Positions 1 through 6,681 of a stretch of DNA of 26,599 bases are shown here, piece by piece. Position numbers and translations under genes: made by a program. The notes under the pieces are model-generated. The model saw only the letters and a program-made list of their open reading frames with translations, was not told the DNA's origin and ran no database searches. How positions within the stretch are numbered: the stretch's first letter is position 1; every line of letters starts with the position of its first letter. The DNA comes from an uncultured Bacteroidota bacterium (lineage in GTDB: Bacteria; Bacteroidota; Bacteroidia; Bacteroidales; P3): contig UQXW01000031.1 in the NCBI GenBank assembly GCA_900545215.1, forward strand, positions 1 to 26,599, in the 5' to 3' direction.

Positions 1-39
1 AGACGAAGTCTTAGCACTGCTAACTCTTCGTTTTCTTGA

Positions 40-80
40 AAAAAGACGGCGTTTTCCGACCACCAAAACGCCGTCTTTTT
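40..80. terminator. Bidirectional intrinsic terminator (GGCGTTTT palindrome)
   Basis: A 16-bp perfect inverted repeat pairs AAAAAGACGGCGTTTT (40-55) with AAAACGCCGTCTTTTT (65-80) around a 9-nt loop. The A-run on the left and T-run on the right would let it terminate in both directions. The string ACGGCGTTTTCCGAC (46-60) recurs exactly at 3495-3509, so this may also belong to an interspersed palindrome family. Confidence 0.75.
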
Positions 81-349
81 CCGGTCGGTTTTCGATGTGC
101 TTGCAAGATATTGAAATACAATCTTTTGCTAAACCCTCAAATACTCGAAAAATTTCGAGTAAATTTCCCTCCGGCAGAAAATTCGTGAGCTATGAAGTTA
201 AAAGAATTGAAAATGGTTAATTTGCAATGCTTCCGAAAGGGCTGAAATGATAAAGAATGTAAAGAGGGTATAGGGGCATTTTGCGAACACGGTTTGAAAG
301 GGTGCTCTTTATATTTTTGTTTTAGTGATGGGAACTGTAGAAAAATTCA

Positions 350-358
350 TACCTTTGC
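350..358 (+). promoter_or_regulatory. -7 promoter box for the BspA-like gene
   Basis: TACCTTTGC matches the Bacteroidota primary-sigma -7 consensus TAnnTTTG. It ends 25 nt before the ATG at 384, which supports that start over any upstream one. No clear -33 TTTG is seen at the usual spacing. Confidence 0.6.
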
Positions 359-383
359 AAGAGTAACTTTCAAAAGATATAAT

Positions 384-1139
384 ATGAAAATACAAAGATC
401 CGGCAAGCCACTGTGCCGTTTTTCCTACACCCATCAAGGAAAAACACTCTACTACGACATTACATCAGATAGTACAGTTGAAGTAGTGAATACTGACGTA
501 AGTGGCGATGTTGTCATACCTTCAACCATTCCCTATAACGGCACGACGTATAGAGTTACTTCCATCGGAGAGAATGCGTTTTACGGTTGCAGCGGTTTGA
601 CATCGGTAACCATACCGAACAGCGTTACTTCCATCGGAGATTGGGCGTTTTACGGTTGCAGAGGTTTGACATCGGTAACCATACCGAACAGCGTTACTTC
701 CATCGGAGATTGTGCGTTTTTCTGTTGCAGAGGTTTGACATCGGTAACCATACCGAACAGCGTTACTTCCATCGGAGGTAGTGCGTTTGAGAATTGCAGA
801 GGTTTGACATCGATAAATGTCGTTTTGGAAAATGCGCATTATTCATCGATAGACGGAGTGTTGTACAATTACGTTCAAGACACTTTGATACAATGCCCGG
901 GTGCCAAAACTTCGGTAGCCATACCGAACAGCGTTACTTCTATCGGAGAGGATGCGTTTAGCGGTTGCACCGGTTTGACTTCGGTTAGATGTTTGGCAGT
1001 AACGCCACCGTCAATCGATAATACTTCATTTTACAACGTTCCTACGACTTGCATTTTGACAGTGCCTTGCGGAAGTATCGGTGCTTATACAGAAAGTGAT
1101 TGGAATGAATACTTTGCAGGACACATTTCGGAGGAGTAG
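384..1139 (+). CDS. BspA-like leucine-rich repeat surface protein, cut short by an in-frame TAG
   Basis: A 251-residue protein built from LRR_5 (BspA-type) repeats with a 23-residue unit of the type GLTSVTIPNSVTSIGxxAF. Four units (from 555, 624, 693 and 762) are nearly identical in DNA; a further copy starts near 933. BspA-like proteins are usually exported adhesins or T9SS cargo. ATG 384 is chosen because the TACCTTTGC box lies just upstream. Two oddities. First, the N-terminus (MKIQRSGKPLCRFSYTHQ) has no signal peptide, although such proteins normally have one directly before the Tyr/Asp-rich segment seen here at about residues 20-25. Second, TAG at 1137-1139 ends the frame, while the same frame continues straight into a repeat domain and T9SS sorting domain (1140-1601). 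As read, the product would lack both export and anchoring signals, so this is probably the 5' part of a broken gene. Confidence 0.75.
   Translation: MKIQRSGKPLCRFSYTHQGKTLYYDITSDSTVEVVNTDVSGDVVIPSTIPYNGTTYRVTSIGENAFYGCSGLTSVTIPNSVTSIGDWAFYGCRGLTSVTIPNSVTSIGDCAFFCCRGLTSVTIPNSVTSIGGSAFENCRGLTSINVVLENAHYSSIDGVLYNYVQDTLIQCPGAKTSVAIPNSVTSIGEDAFSGCTGLTSVRCLAVTPPSIDNTSFYNVPTTCILTVPCGSIGAYTESDWNEYFAGHISEE
555..830 (+). repeat. Four tandem 69-bp repeats inside the LRR gene
   Basis: The unit starts GTTACTTCCATCGGAG and recurs at 555, 624, 693 and 762 with exact 69-bp spacing; GGTTTGACATCG recurs at 594, 663, 732 and 801. Units differ mainly in a few bases around the NAF/WAF/CAF/SAF codons. One unit equals one 23-residue LRR. 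Such near-identity suggests recent duplication or homogenisation and allows copy-number change by recombination. Confidence 0.9.
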
Positions 1140-1601
1140 ATTTTAGAATTTAATGTTTCGGCAAATGATGCAACCTTTGGCAGCGTTGCCATAAGCACGG
1201 GAGAGAGTTGCAATGAGAAAATCATGACTGCCATTGCAAACAATGGTTATGTATTCAGCCGTTGGAACGACGGCAATACGGAGAACCCGAGAACGGTAAC
1301 TATTACAAGCGATACAGCTTTCATGGCGATATTCACCGCAAGCGGTTCTTCATCTTTGCAAGAGGTGAATGCAAGGGAGTTCGCAATATATCCCAATCCT
1401 GCGAAGAGCTTCGTAACCTTGGAGTTCGAGGCATTGCAGGAGAACACCTTGCTTCAAATCCTCGACATCAACGGCAGAAGAGTAAGAACGCTTGACCTCA
1501 AAGCCGGCATCGAGACATTGCGAATAGACCTCGGCGATTTGCCGAAGGGCATTTATACTATAGCGATAGGCAACACAACGAAAAAGTTGATAGTCGAGTA
1601 A
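1140..1601 (+). pseudogene. Severed C-terminus: repeat domain plus T9SS type A sorting domain
   Basis: This continues the 384-1139 reading frame directly after its TAG with no frame change. It encodes a bacterial repeat domain of the InlB-B/Listeria-Bacteroides kind (NVSANDATFGSV ... NNGYVFSRWNDG ... VTITSDTAFMAIF), a short Ser-rich linker, and a T9SS type A sorting domain (EFAIYPNPAKSFVTLEF ... ILDINGRRV ... LPKGIYTIAI ... KKLIVE). The sorting domain directs export through the outer membrane by the Por secretion machinery and attachment to the surface. An internal ATG at 1224 could start a 125-residue piece, but it would lack a signal peptide and could not be secreted. I therefore read it as the cut-off end of the BspA-like gene. 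A sequencing error at 1137-1139 would restore a single gene, 384-1601. Confidence 0.75.
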
Positions 1602-1632
1602 GGTCTAAAAGTTGCAAGATACTTCAATAATG

Positions 1633-1664
1633 AAGCCGCAGGCAATAACGCTTGCGGCTTATTT
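1633..1664 (+). terminator. Intrinsic terminator after the T9SS tail
   Basis: AAGCCGCAGG (1633-1642) pairs with CTTGCGGCTT (1651-1660), with one G-T wobble, followed by ATTTTG. It sits about 30 nt after the stop at 1601, between convergent genes. Confidence 0.65.
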
Positions 1665-1774
1665 TGCACAGATACTGCCCGATATTGTACAATCGGCCGC
1701 CGAATGCGGTTCATGAATGCAGCCTTTGGCGGAGATATAAGGTGAATACAAGTCTTGCAAGGGTCTGTGCAGGC

Positions 1775-2740
1775 TTAACGCGGGGCGTTCAGGGCGTTCT
1801 TCAAATCGATTTCCTCCATGGTTACAAGCCCGTTCATTATGGCATACAGCGTAAGTGCTGCCGAGGAATGTATGTCTGTTTTCCTTGCTATGTTTCTTCT
1901 GTGCGTGGTTACGGTGTTCACGGATATGAATAACTTTTCCGCAATGGCTTTATTGCTCATGCCTTGAACCACACAACAAATCACTTCTCTTTCTCTTTCG
2001 CTCAGTTCTTCCGTTTCTTTTGCCTTATTCGTTGCATTCGTTGCAGGGTTTTTGAGATTTTTCTCTTCCAATCGCTTCACTTCTTCAACGAATAGTATCG
2101 TCTCCATTTTGCAATGACACATAAGGTCTTCCTCGAAAAGGAATATATCGTAGAGAACCGAACTCAAAAGCGTTCTATCCGTTTGTCCGTTGTAGAATTT
2201 GATGATGAGTTTCTTCAAGTCCGCCAATTTATTTTCCAAAGGTGTGCGGTGCATAAGTGCCATTTCAAGGCTCATGTTGCCGACTTTTTTCCCTTTCAGG
2301 AGGGAATCCACGTATGGAAAGACCTCTTTCTCTTCCCGTTCCATGTGTTTGCGGACAAAGACGCAGTATTCGTCATAGAAACGGATAATCATGAATGCCG
2401 CTTCGTTGTTCGTCAGTGTGCCGAGGGCTTCAAGGAGTTTGCGTCTTATGGAAGGGAGTATGAAATCGAGGTAATAGGCATGGCTGTTTTCGAGATAGTC
2501 GCAAAGACACTTCAATGACAAGCCGACAGAGGGCAAGGGATACTGCCGAGCCTCCGTATGGAAGTTCACGACCGCAAGAAAGGTGTTGCAATCTATTCCT
2601 TTTTCATCGCAGACCTGCCGTATGGTCTTATCCCCGAAGCCGCAGTCTATTCCGAAACGGGATACGACGCACAGCAACTTGAAGTTCCCGCATATCACAT
2701 CGTACAATCTGTCCGTCTCAAAGCAAATTCCGTTCATCAT
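1775..2740 (-). CDS. RIC/YtfE-like di-iron hemerythrin fused to a LuxR-type HTH regulator
   Basis: A 321-residue predicted transcription factor. Residues about 10-60 resemble the ScdA_N/DUF542 domain of RIC iron-centre repair proteins (SRFGIDCGFGDKTIRQVCDEKGID). Residues 80-225 look like a hemerythrin HHE domain with H87, H132, E136, H164, H209 and E213. From memory of E. coli YtfE, that ligand set and its spacing match closely (H84, H129, E133, H160, H204, E208). Residues 245-310 are a LuxR/GerE HTH (LSEREREVICCVVQGMSNKAIAEKLF, with the NTVTTHRRNI recognition helix). I infer a sensor of NO, oxygen or iron-cluster damage acting directly on DNA. Start: ATG 2740, followed by a second ATG at 2737, just downstream of a TACCTTTGC box. 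It stands alone, convergent with the broken LRR gene and divergent from the T9SS remnant. The target genes are unknown. Confidence 0.8.
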   Translation of the reverse strand: MMNGICFETDRLYDVICGNFKLLCVVSRFGIDCGFGDKTIRQVCDEKGIDCNTFLAVVNFHTEARQYPLPSVGLSLKCLCDYLENSHAYYLDFILPSIRRKLLEALGTLTNNEAAFMIIRFYDEYCVFVRKHMEREEKEVFPYVDSLLKGKKVGNMSLEMALMHRTPLENKLADLKKLIIKFYNGQTDRTLLSSVLYDIFLFEEDLMCHCKMETILFVEEVKRLEEKNLKNPATNATNKAKETEELSEREREVICCVVQGMSNKAIAEKLFISVNTVTTHRRNIARKTDIHSSAALTLYAIMNGLVTMEEIDLKNALNAPR

Positions 2741-2752
2741 ATCTTGATTTTA

Positions 2753-2762
2753 TGCAAAGGTA
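2753..2762 (-). promoter_or_regulatory. -7 promoter box for the hemerythrin-LuxR gene
   Basis: On the minus strand this reads TACCTTTGCA, a match to TAnnTTTG. It ends 12 nt before ATG 2740, so the 5' leader would be very short. No clear -33 element was found. Confidence 0.55.
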
Positions 2763-2780
2763 TGAAAAAAATCGGCATGA

Positions 2781-3242
2781 GTTCGCTCGATAACCCTCTC
2801 GCAAGACACCGTTTTCACGGCACATTTCGAGAATATCGTTTACACAGACACCGTTTCGCAAACCGGTTCCGCCGGAACCACCTTCCATTTCAACGGAAAA
2901 GACCTCGACCAAACGGGCATTTACAACGACACCTTGCAGAATATCGACGGTTGCGACAGCATAATCACGCTCCATCTGACCGTCCTCTCCTCCCCGAACG
3001 ACGTTTCCGCACACGCAATCGCCCTTTCGCTCTACCCGAACCCAGCAAACACCTGCGTCTTCCTGCACATCGAAGGCATGAAAGAGCCGACGACAGTTCG
3101 ATTGTGCTACATTCAAGGCAGAGAAATCAAGCAATACCGCCTCGAAAACGCCCGAACCCCCTTGCAAAACGCCGCACTGAATGCAGAATACACTGTTTGC
3201 ATTCCTTATGATTTCGATTTGCGAAATGGTTTTGCCCGTTAA
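2781..3242 (+). pseudogene. 5'-truncated remnant of a T9SS-secreted surface protein
   Basis: One open frame from about 2781 encodes a segment ending in IDGCDSIITLHLTV, a repeat-end motif common in large Bacteroidota surface proteins (G-CDS-I-TL-L-V). A T9SS type A sorting domain follows (ALSLYPNPANTCVFLHIEG ... YIQGREIKQYRLENA). There is no start codon or signal peptide: TGA codons stand in frame at 2763 and 2778, and the promoter of the divergent regulator adjoins. The first in-frame ATG (2934) is inside the motif region. The C-terminal end is also eroded, lacking the usual GIYxVxI...KxxV ending. I conclude that this is the tail of a lost gene, not an expressed protein. Positions 2934-3242 are the part that could be translated from an ATG. 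Confidence 0.7.
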
Positions 3243-3446
3243 CGATTTTCAATTTCTTTAACTTCATACGTGCCTGCGAAATTTCCGAGAGGCATACGGC
3301 CTGAAAATATCTGAGTATTTCGGCGTTTTGCAAATGCTTATGCTTCAATGTGTTATGTCGGTTTCAGCCTTTTCGACATCGAAAAACGCCGTTTTCATGG
3401 TGAAAAAAGGCTGTTTTCATGGTGAAAAAACGCCGAAAACGCAATT

Positions 3447-3483
3447 GAAAAACGCCGTTTTTAAAGAAAAAAACGGCGTTTTC
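3447..3483. repeat. Long AACGCCGTTTTT hairpin within the palindrome cluster
   Basis: GAAAAACGCCGTTTTT (3447-3462) faces AAAAACGGCGTTTTC (3469-3483), giving about 15 bp of stem around a 6-nt loop. Flanking copies of the same element at 3381, 3402, 3424 and 3491 could form alternative pairings. Confidence 0.6.
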
Positions 3484-3705
3484 GAATGGTGAAAACGGCG
3501 TTTTCCGACTCGGGCATGGTATTTTCGTGTTTCAAGAGGGCAAAATGCGAAAAATTTCACGACGATTTGCGATTTCATTTTCTTGCTTTTCGGTTAAGGA
3601 AACGATGTGTTTGAGTTTTGATTTTTGCAAATGTAATGAGAAATACGCCTTTTTCGGCACTTGAATGCGGCGATTGGGGATTGCATTGCTGCGGATTGAA
3701 AAAGG

Positions 3706-3739
3706 AAAGGGGGAAATCCGAGTTGAGATTTCCCCCTTT
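3706..3739 (-). terminator. Intrinsic terminator after pyrD
   Basis: A 13-bp perfect stem, AAAGGGGGAAATC (3706-3718) with GATTTCCCCCTTT (3727-3739), has an 8-nt loop. On the minus strand it is followed by CCTTTTTC. It lies 30 nt past the pyrD stop. Confidence 0.8.
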
Positions 3740-3769
3740 GCCGATTGCGAACAGGCGTAAGTGCCTCTG

Positions 3770-4675
3770 TCAAACGGCTCCCCGTATGTCCCAAATGTGG
3801 TTTATGCCATGGCGATCGAGGTATTCCTGCATTCCTTCGAGGATTTTTTTGCCGGCATAAGGGTCGATGAAGTTTTGGGTTCCCACTTGTATTGCACTTG
3901 CTCCTGCCAAAATGTATTCTATTGCGTCGGTTGCGTTGCTTATTCCGCCCAAACCGACGATGGGAATTCGCACTGCTTTGGAGGCTTGATGGACGCATCG
4001 CAGACCGATGGGCTTGATTGCAGGGCCGGATAAACCTGCTGTTACGGTCGATAAAACGGCCTTTCTCTTCTCCGCATCCACCGCCATGGCAAGGACGGTG
4101 TTTATCATCGAGAGCGAATCCGCCCCTGCTCCCTCGACGGCTCGGGCGATTTCGGCTATGGAGGTTACGTTCGGCGTCAGCTTTACCATCAAATGCTTCT
4201 TGTAAACCTGCCTTACCCGCGAGACAACCTCCGCTGCCATTTGGGGATTTGTGCCGAATCCCATGCCGCCTTTTTTGACATTGGGGCATGAAATGTTCAA
4301 TTCTATTGCCGGAATGTTCGCAAGATGAGAGATTTTCTCCGCAACCGTGCAGTATTCCTCTATGGTGGAACCGGAAACGTTGACAATCACATTCGTTTTA
4401 TAGTCTTTTATCCGCGGATATATCCGTTCGCAGAAATAATCCACCCCTTTGTTCTGCAAACCCACGGCGTTTATCATTCCCATAGGGGTCTCGCACAGAC
4501 GCAGGGCGGGGTTTCCTTCGCGTTTTTCGCCCGTTGTTCCTTTCACTATTATGCCTCCGAGCATCTGCACATCGTAGAAATCCATGTACTCTTCCCCGTA
4601 ACCGAAGGTGCCGGAGGCTGTCATGACAGGGTTTTTCAGCTCAAGCGAGCCTATTTTTATCTTCAACTTATCCAT
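3770..4675 (-). CDS. pyrD: Dihydroorotate dehydrogenase class 1B, catalytic subunit
   Basis: Oxidises dihydroorotate to orotate in pyrimidine synthesis; the FMN-bearing catalytic subunit that works with PyrK and NAD+. The 301-residue protein begins with the family signature IGSLELKNPVMTASGTFGYGEEY. It has the NISCPN motif, where the Cys (residue 130) is the class 1B catalytic base, and FMN phosphate-binding glycines near IVGLGGIS. The length fits the family (about 300-310). ATG 4675 is chosen by alignment with relatives; ATG 4687 overlaps the pyrK stop as TAATG, adds four residues, and is an equally possible coupled start. Co-transcribed after pyrK and ended by the hairpin at 3706-3739. Confidence 0.93.
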   Translation of the reverse strand: MDKLKIKIGSLELKNPVMTASGTFGYGEEYMDFYDVQMLGGIIVKGTTGEKREGNPALRLCETPMGMINAVGLQNKGVDYFCERIYPRIKDYKTNVIVNVSGSTIEEYCTVAEKISHLANIPAIELNISCPNVKKGGMGFGTNPQMAAEVVSRVRQVYKKHLMVKLTPNVTSIAEIARAVEGAGADSLSMINTVLAMAVDAEKRKAVLSTVTAGLSGPAIKPIGLRCVHQASKAVRIPIVGLGGISNATDAIEYILAGASAIQVGTQNFIDPYAGKKILEGMQEYLDRHGINHIWDIRGAV

Positions 4676-4686
4676 ATAACGATACA

Positions 4687-5442
4687 TTACCAGATTACTT
4701 CTTCGGAATTGAAAACAGGACCGTCGGTACAGGTGCACCTATGGCCGCTTGTGGTTTGCTGAACGCAGCATAGACACGCCCCGATGCCGCAAGCCATCTT
4801 GTTTTCGAGGGAAACGAAACACTCGATGCCCCTTTGTCGGCAGCTTTCTGCAACAGCTCTCATCATGGGAGTGGGTCCGCAGGCATAAACACAGTCGAAT
4901 TGCTTGGCGAAAACGCTGTGTTCCGTCACCATTCCCCTCTCTCCGAGGCTTCCATCCTGCGTTGCGACGAACACTTTTCCGTAATTATCGAACTCCGGAA
5001 GGTCGAGGAACTGTTCCCTATCCCTGTATCCGAGCAGAATATGGGGGCGTACCCCTCTCGAATGGAAGGATTTCGCCAGAAAAAGCAGAGGAGCCGCCCC
5101 GACTCCGCCACCTACAAGCAGCACCTCCTCGCCCCTGCACTCGAAACCCCTGCCCAGAGGGTAAATAAGGTTCACACGCTCGCCCTTTTCGAGCATGGAG
5201 AGCTGTCTTGTCCCCTTTCCCGCAATCCGGATAAGCAAAACAATGGTGTTTGCGGCGTAATCCACATCATGAATGGAAATGGGACGTCGCAAAATGATAC
5301 CTTCGGTTTGTCGAACGCCGACTTCCACGAATTGACCCGCAGTTATTTCGGGCAAAGGACTGCAAGCCCGCAAACTCAACTTGAAAAAGGCGGAACCCGA
5401 TGCTCGGTTCTCGACCACGACAAAGTCATCGCAATGTTTCAT
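4687..5442 (-). CDS. pyrK: Dihydroorotate dehydrogenase electron-transfer subunit
   Basis: Carries electrons from the PyrD FMN to NAD+ via FAD and a [2Fe-2S] cluster. In this 251-residue protein the FAD-binding motif is RRPISI (52-57), the nucleotide-binding loop VGGGVGAAPL (110-119), and the NAD-domain motif YACGPTPMM (186-194). The C-terminal cluster motif is MACGIGACLCC...CTCTDGPVF, with likely ligands C218, C223, C226 and C238. Extra cysteines at 225 and 236 are unusual but do not disturb the spacing. The gene precedes pyrD, its stop overlapping or nearly touching the pyrD start, as in other class 1B operons. A minus-strand TACTTTTG at 5482-5489 is a plausible promoter. Confidence 0.93.
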   Translation of the reverse strand: MKHCDDFVVVENRASGSAFFKLSLRACSPLPEITAGQFVEVGVRQTEGIILRRPISIHDVDYAANTIVLLIRIAGKGTRQLSMLEKGERVNLIYPLGRGFECRGEEVLLVGGGVGAAPLLFLAKSFHSRGVRPHILLGYRDREQFLDLPEFDNYGKVFVATQDGSLGERGMVTEHSVFAKQFDCVYACGPTPMMRAVAESCRQRGIECFVSLENKMACGIGACLCCVQQTTSGHRCTCTDGPVFNSEEVIW

Positions 5443-5481
5443 ATCTTCCTTTAACGATTAAATTTCAATTTTTGGCAGGTA

Positions 5482-5489
5482 CAAAAGTA
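5482..5489 (-). promoter_or_regulatory. -7 promoter box for pyrK-pyrD
   Basis: On the minus strand this reads TACTTTTG (matches TAnnTTTG), 39 nt upstream of the pyrK ATG. It is divergent from, and 33 nt away from, the box of the lipoprotein gene. Confidence 0.45.
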
Positions 5490-5521
5490 CGAGAAAATAT
5501 CCGATTGTCGGGATTTATACT

Positions 5522-5530
5522 TACCTTTGC
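5522..5530 (+). promoter_or_regulatory. -7 promoter box for the lipoprotein gene
   Basis: TACCTTTGC matches TAnnTTTG and lies 28 nt upstream of ATG 5559. This excludes the longer in-frame extension that begins at 5400. Confidence 0.6.
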
Positions 5531-5558
5531 AACTTCTGAACCTATAAAACAACAAGAT

Positions 5559-6590
5559 ATGAAGTCGAAACACTCAAATCTCATATTGTTACTTGCAATG
5601 CTTTTCTGCTTTGCAGGCTGTGAAGTCGAGTTCGACCCGAATGAGGAGTGGAAACAGGTAACCGTCATTTACGGAGTATTGGATCAAGACAGCGACACCA
5701 CCTTCGTTCGTGTGCAGAAAGGGTTTCTCGGCAGCGGAAACTACATTGACTTTGCGAAAGAGAAAGACTCCGTTTATTACAGGCAGAATGAAATAGATGT
5801 TTTCATGCTTTCCTATTACCCTTGGGACAAAAACAATGCGGGAGATACCTTATGGTTCGACTATACCGAAACCACGACAAAGCAGGACGGCGATTTCTAC
5901 AATGAAACGACTCCCCTATACCGGTGCTGCACCAAAGGCAGATTAAATCACGCCGAAGCCCTGAAAAAAGAATACAAAATCGTGGTTCGCAACAAGAAAT
6001 CCGGAGATGAAACATGGGCGACGACCCGTTTGATAGGCGATTACGACATAACGGCACCGGGAAGCATAATGACTTTCATACCGAAAAACGGAAAGAACAT
6101 GATGAATTGCAGTTGGTACAACATCAATTCCTCCGTCGCATCAAGCGGACAAGGCATCATTGCAAAGGTTTTCCAATCCTCGATGAGGTTTTACTATCGT
6201 GCAAACGGTGAAGAAACGTTCACGGACATCGATTTGGCAATGAAATTGAACACAAGCAACAACCCGGGCTTTGAATTCAATTACAATATGGACATGAGCG
6301 ACATCGTCAACGGCGTGAAAAGGAATTTGGCTTCGCAAAAAGGGAATTGCTCATGGACGAACCGACAATACGCTTTCGAGCTATACGTCAATTCTTGCAG
6401 CTTGGAGATGTATGAATATTACTCCAACAGCCGACAAAACGACAATCGATTAAGCGACAAACCCATATACACGAACGTAAACAACGGATACGGTTTGTTT
6501 GCGGCAAGGAGAAAGCACATAAAACTGACATTCACGAAAGAAGACCCGAAGTTGCAGCAAGCGATAAAGGCATTGAATTACGGTTTTTGA
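5559..6590 (+). CDS. Conserved Bacteroidales lipoprotein, DUF4249-like
   Basis: A 343-residue predicted lipoprotein. MKSKHSNLILLLAMLFCFAGC is a type II signal peptide with lipobox FAGC and lipidated C21. The acidic residues after the Cys (EVEFDPNEE) could fit surface export signals known for Bacteroidota lipoproteins. The body is rich in aromatic and beta-type segments (VTVIYGVLDQDSDTTFVRVQKGFLG; near the C-terminus NNGYGLFAARR). This layout recalls DUF4249-type proteins, but that assignment is from memory of the pattern and is uncertain; the function is unknown. ATG 5559 is chosen because the signal peptide begins there and a TACCTTTGC box lies upstream. It stands alone between the divergent pyrK and tig. 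Confidence 0.75.
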   Translation: MKSKHSNLILLLAMLFCFAGCEVEFDPNEEWKQVTVIYGVLDQDSDTTFVRVQKGFLGSGNYIDFAKEKDSVYYRQNEIDVFMLSYYPWDKNNAGDTLWFDYTETTTKQDGDFYNETTPLYRCCTKGRLNHAEALKKEYKIVVRNKKSGDETWATTRLIGDYDITAPGSIMTFIPKNGKNMMNCSWYNINSSVASSGQGIIAKVFQSSMRFYYRANGEETFTDIDLAMKLNTSNNPGFEFNYNMDMSDIVNGVKRNLASQKGNCSWTNRQYAFELYVNSCSLEMYEYYSNSRQNDNRLSDKPIYTNVNNGYGLFAARRKHIKLTFTKEDPKLQQAIKALNYGF

Positions 6591-6623
6591 CCACTTGTCA
6601 AGCGTATGTTGGCAATAAATCAG

Positions 6624-6632
6624 TATCTTTGC
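6624..6632 (+). promoter_or_regulatory. -7 promoter box for tig-ychF
   Basis: TATCTTTGC matches TAnnTTTG and lies 49 nt upstream of the tig ATG. No clear -33 partner was found at 19-20 bp. Confidence 0.55.
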
Positions 6633-6681
6633 AAACTGAATTTTCAATAGAACGAACAAAAAAAGAAACAGGATATAAGAG

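Larger units (their letters stand above)
1..383. other. Gene-free left edge with a hairpin terminator and one short palindrome
   Basis: No convincing coding sequence is visible here. The stretch contains the strong hairpin at 40-80 (listed separately), a weaker 6-bp pairing of ACGAAG (3-8) with CTTCGT (26-31), and an inverted repeat at 143-160 in which ACTCGAAA is followed after AA by TTTCGAGT. A reading frame is open from 294 into the BspA-like gene, but the promoter box at 350-358 lies inside it, so 294-383 is best read as untranslated. Confidence 0.6.
3243..3769. other. Non-coding region with clustered GGCGTTTT palindromes
   Basis: No supported gene lies here. From 3381 to 3509 there are six copies of a short element built on AAAACGCC/GGCGTTTT in both orientations. 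Two adjacent 21-22 bp near-direct repeats begin at 3381 and 3402 (GAAAAA..GTTTTCATGGT). Positions 3706-3739 hold the terminator of the pyr operon. The rest shows nothing recognisable. Confidence 0.65.

Noticed and set aside
555..830. CRISPR-like array
   Set aside because: The 69-bp periodic repeats have no variable spacers and encode an LRR protein in frame.
2558..3211. 217-codon plus-strand frame across the regulator start and T9SS remnant
   Set aside because: It is antisense to the regulator's 5' end and out of frame with the recognisable T9SS tail; the Arg/His-rich translation is not protein-like.
3594..4289. 231-codon minus-strand frame overlapping pyrD
   Set aside because: Low-complexity Arg/Ser/His translation in another frame of pyrD; no signature.
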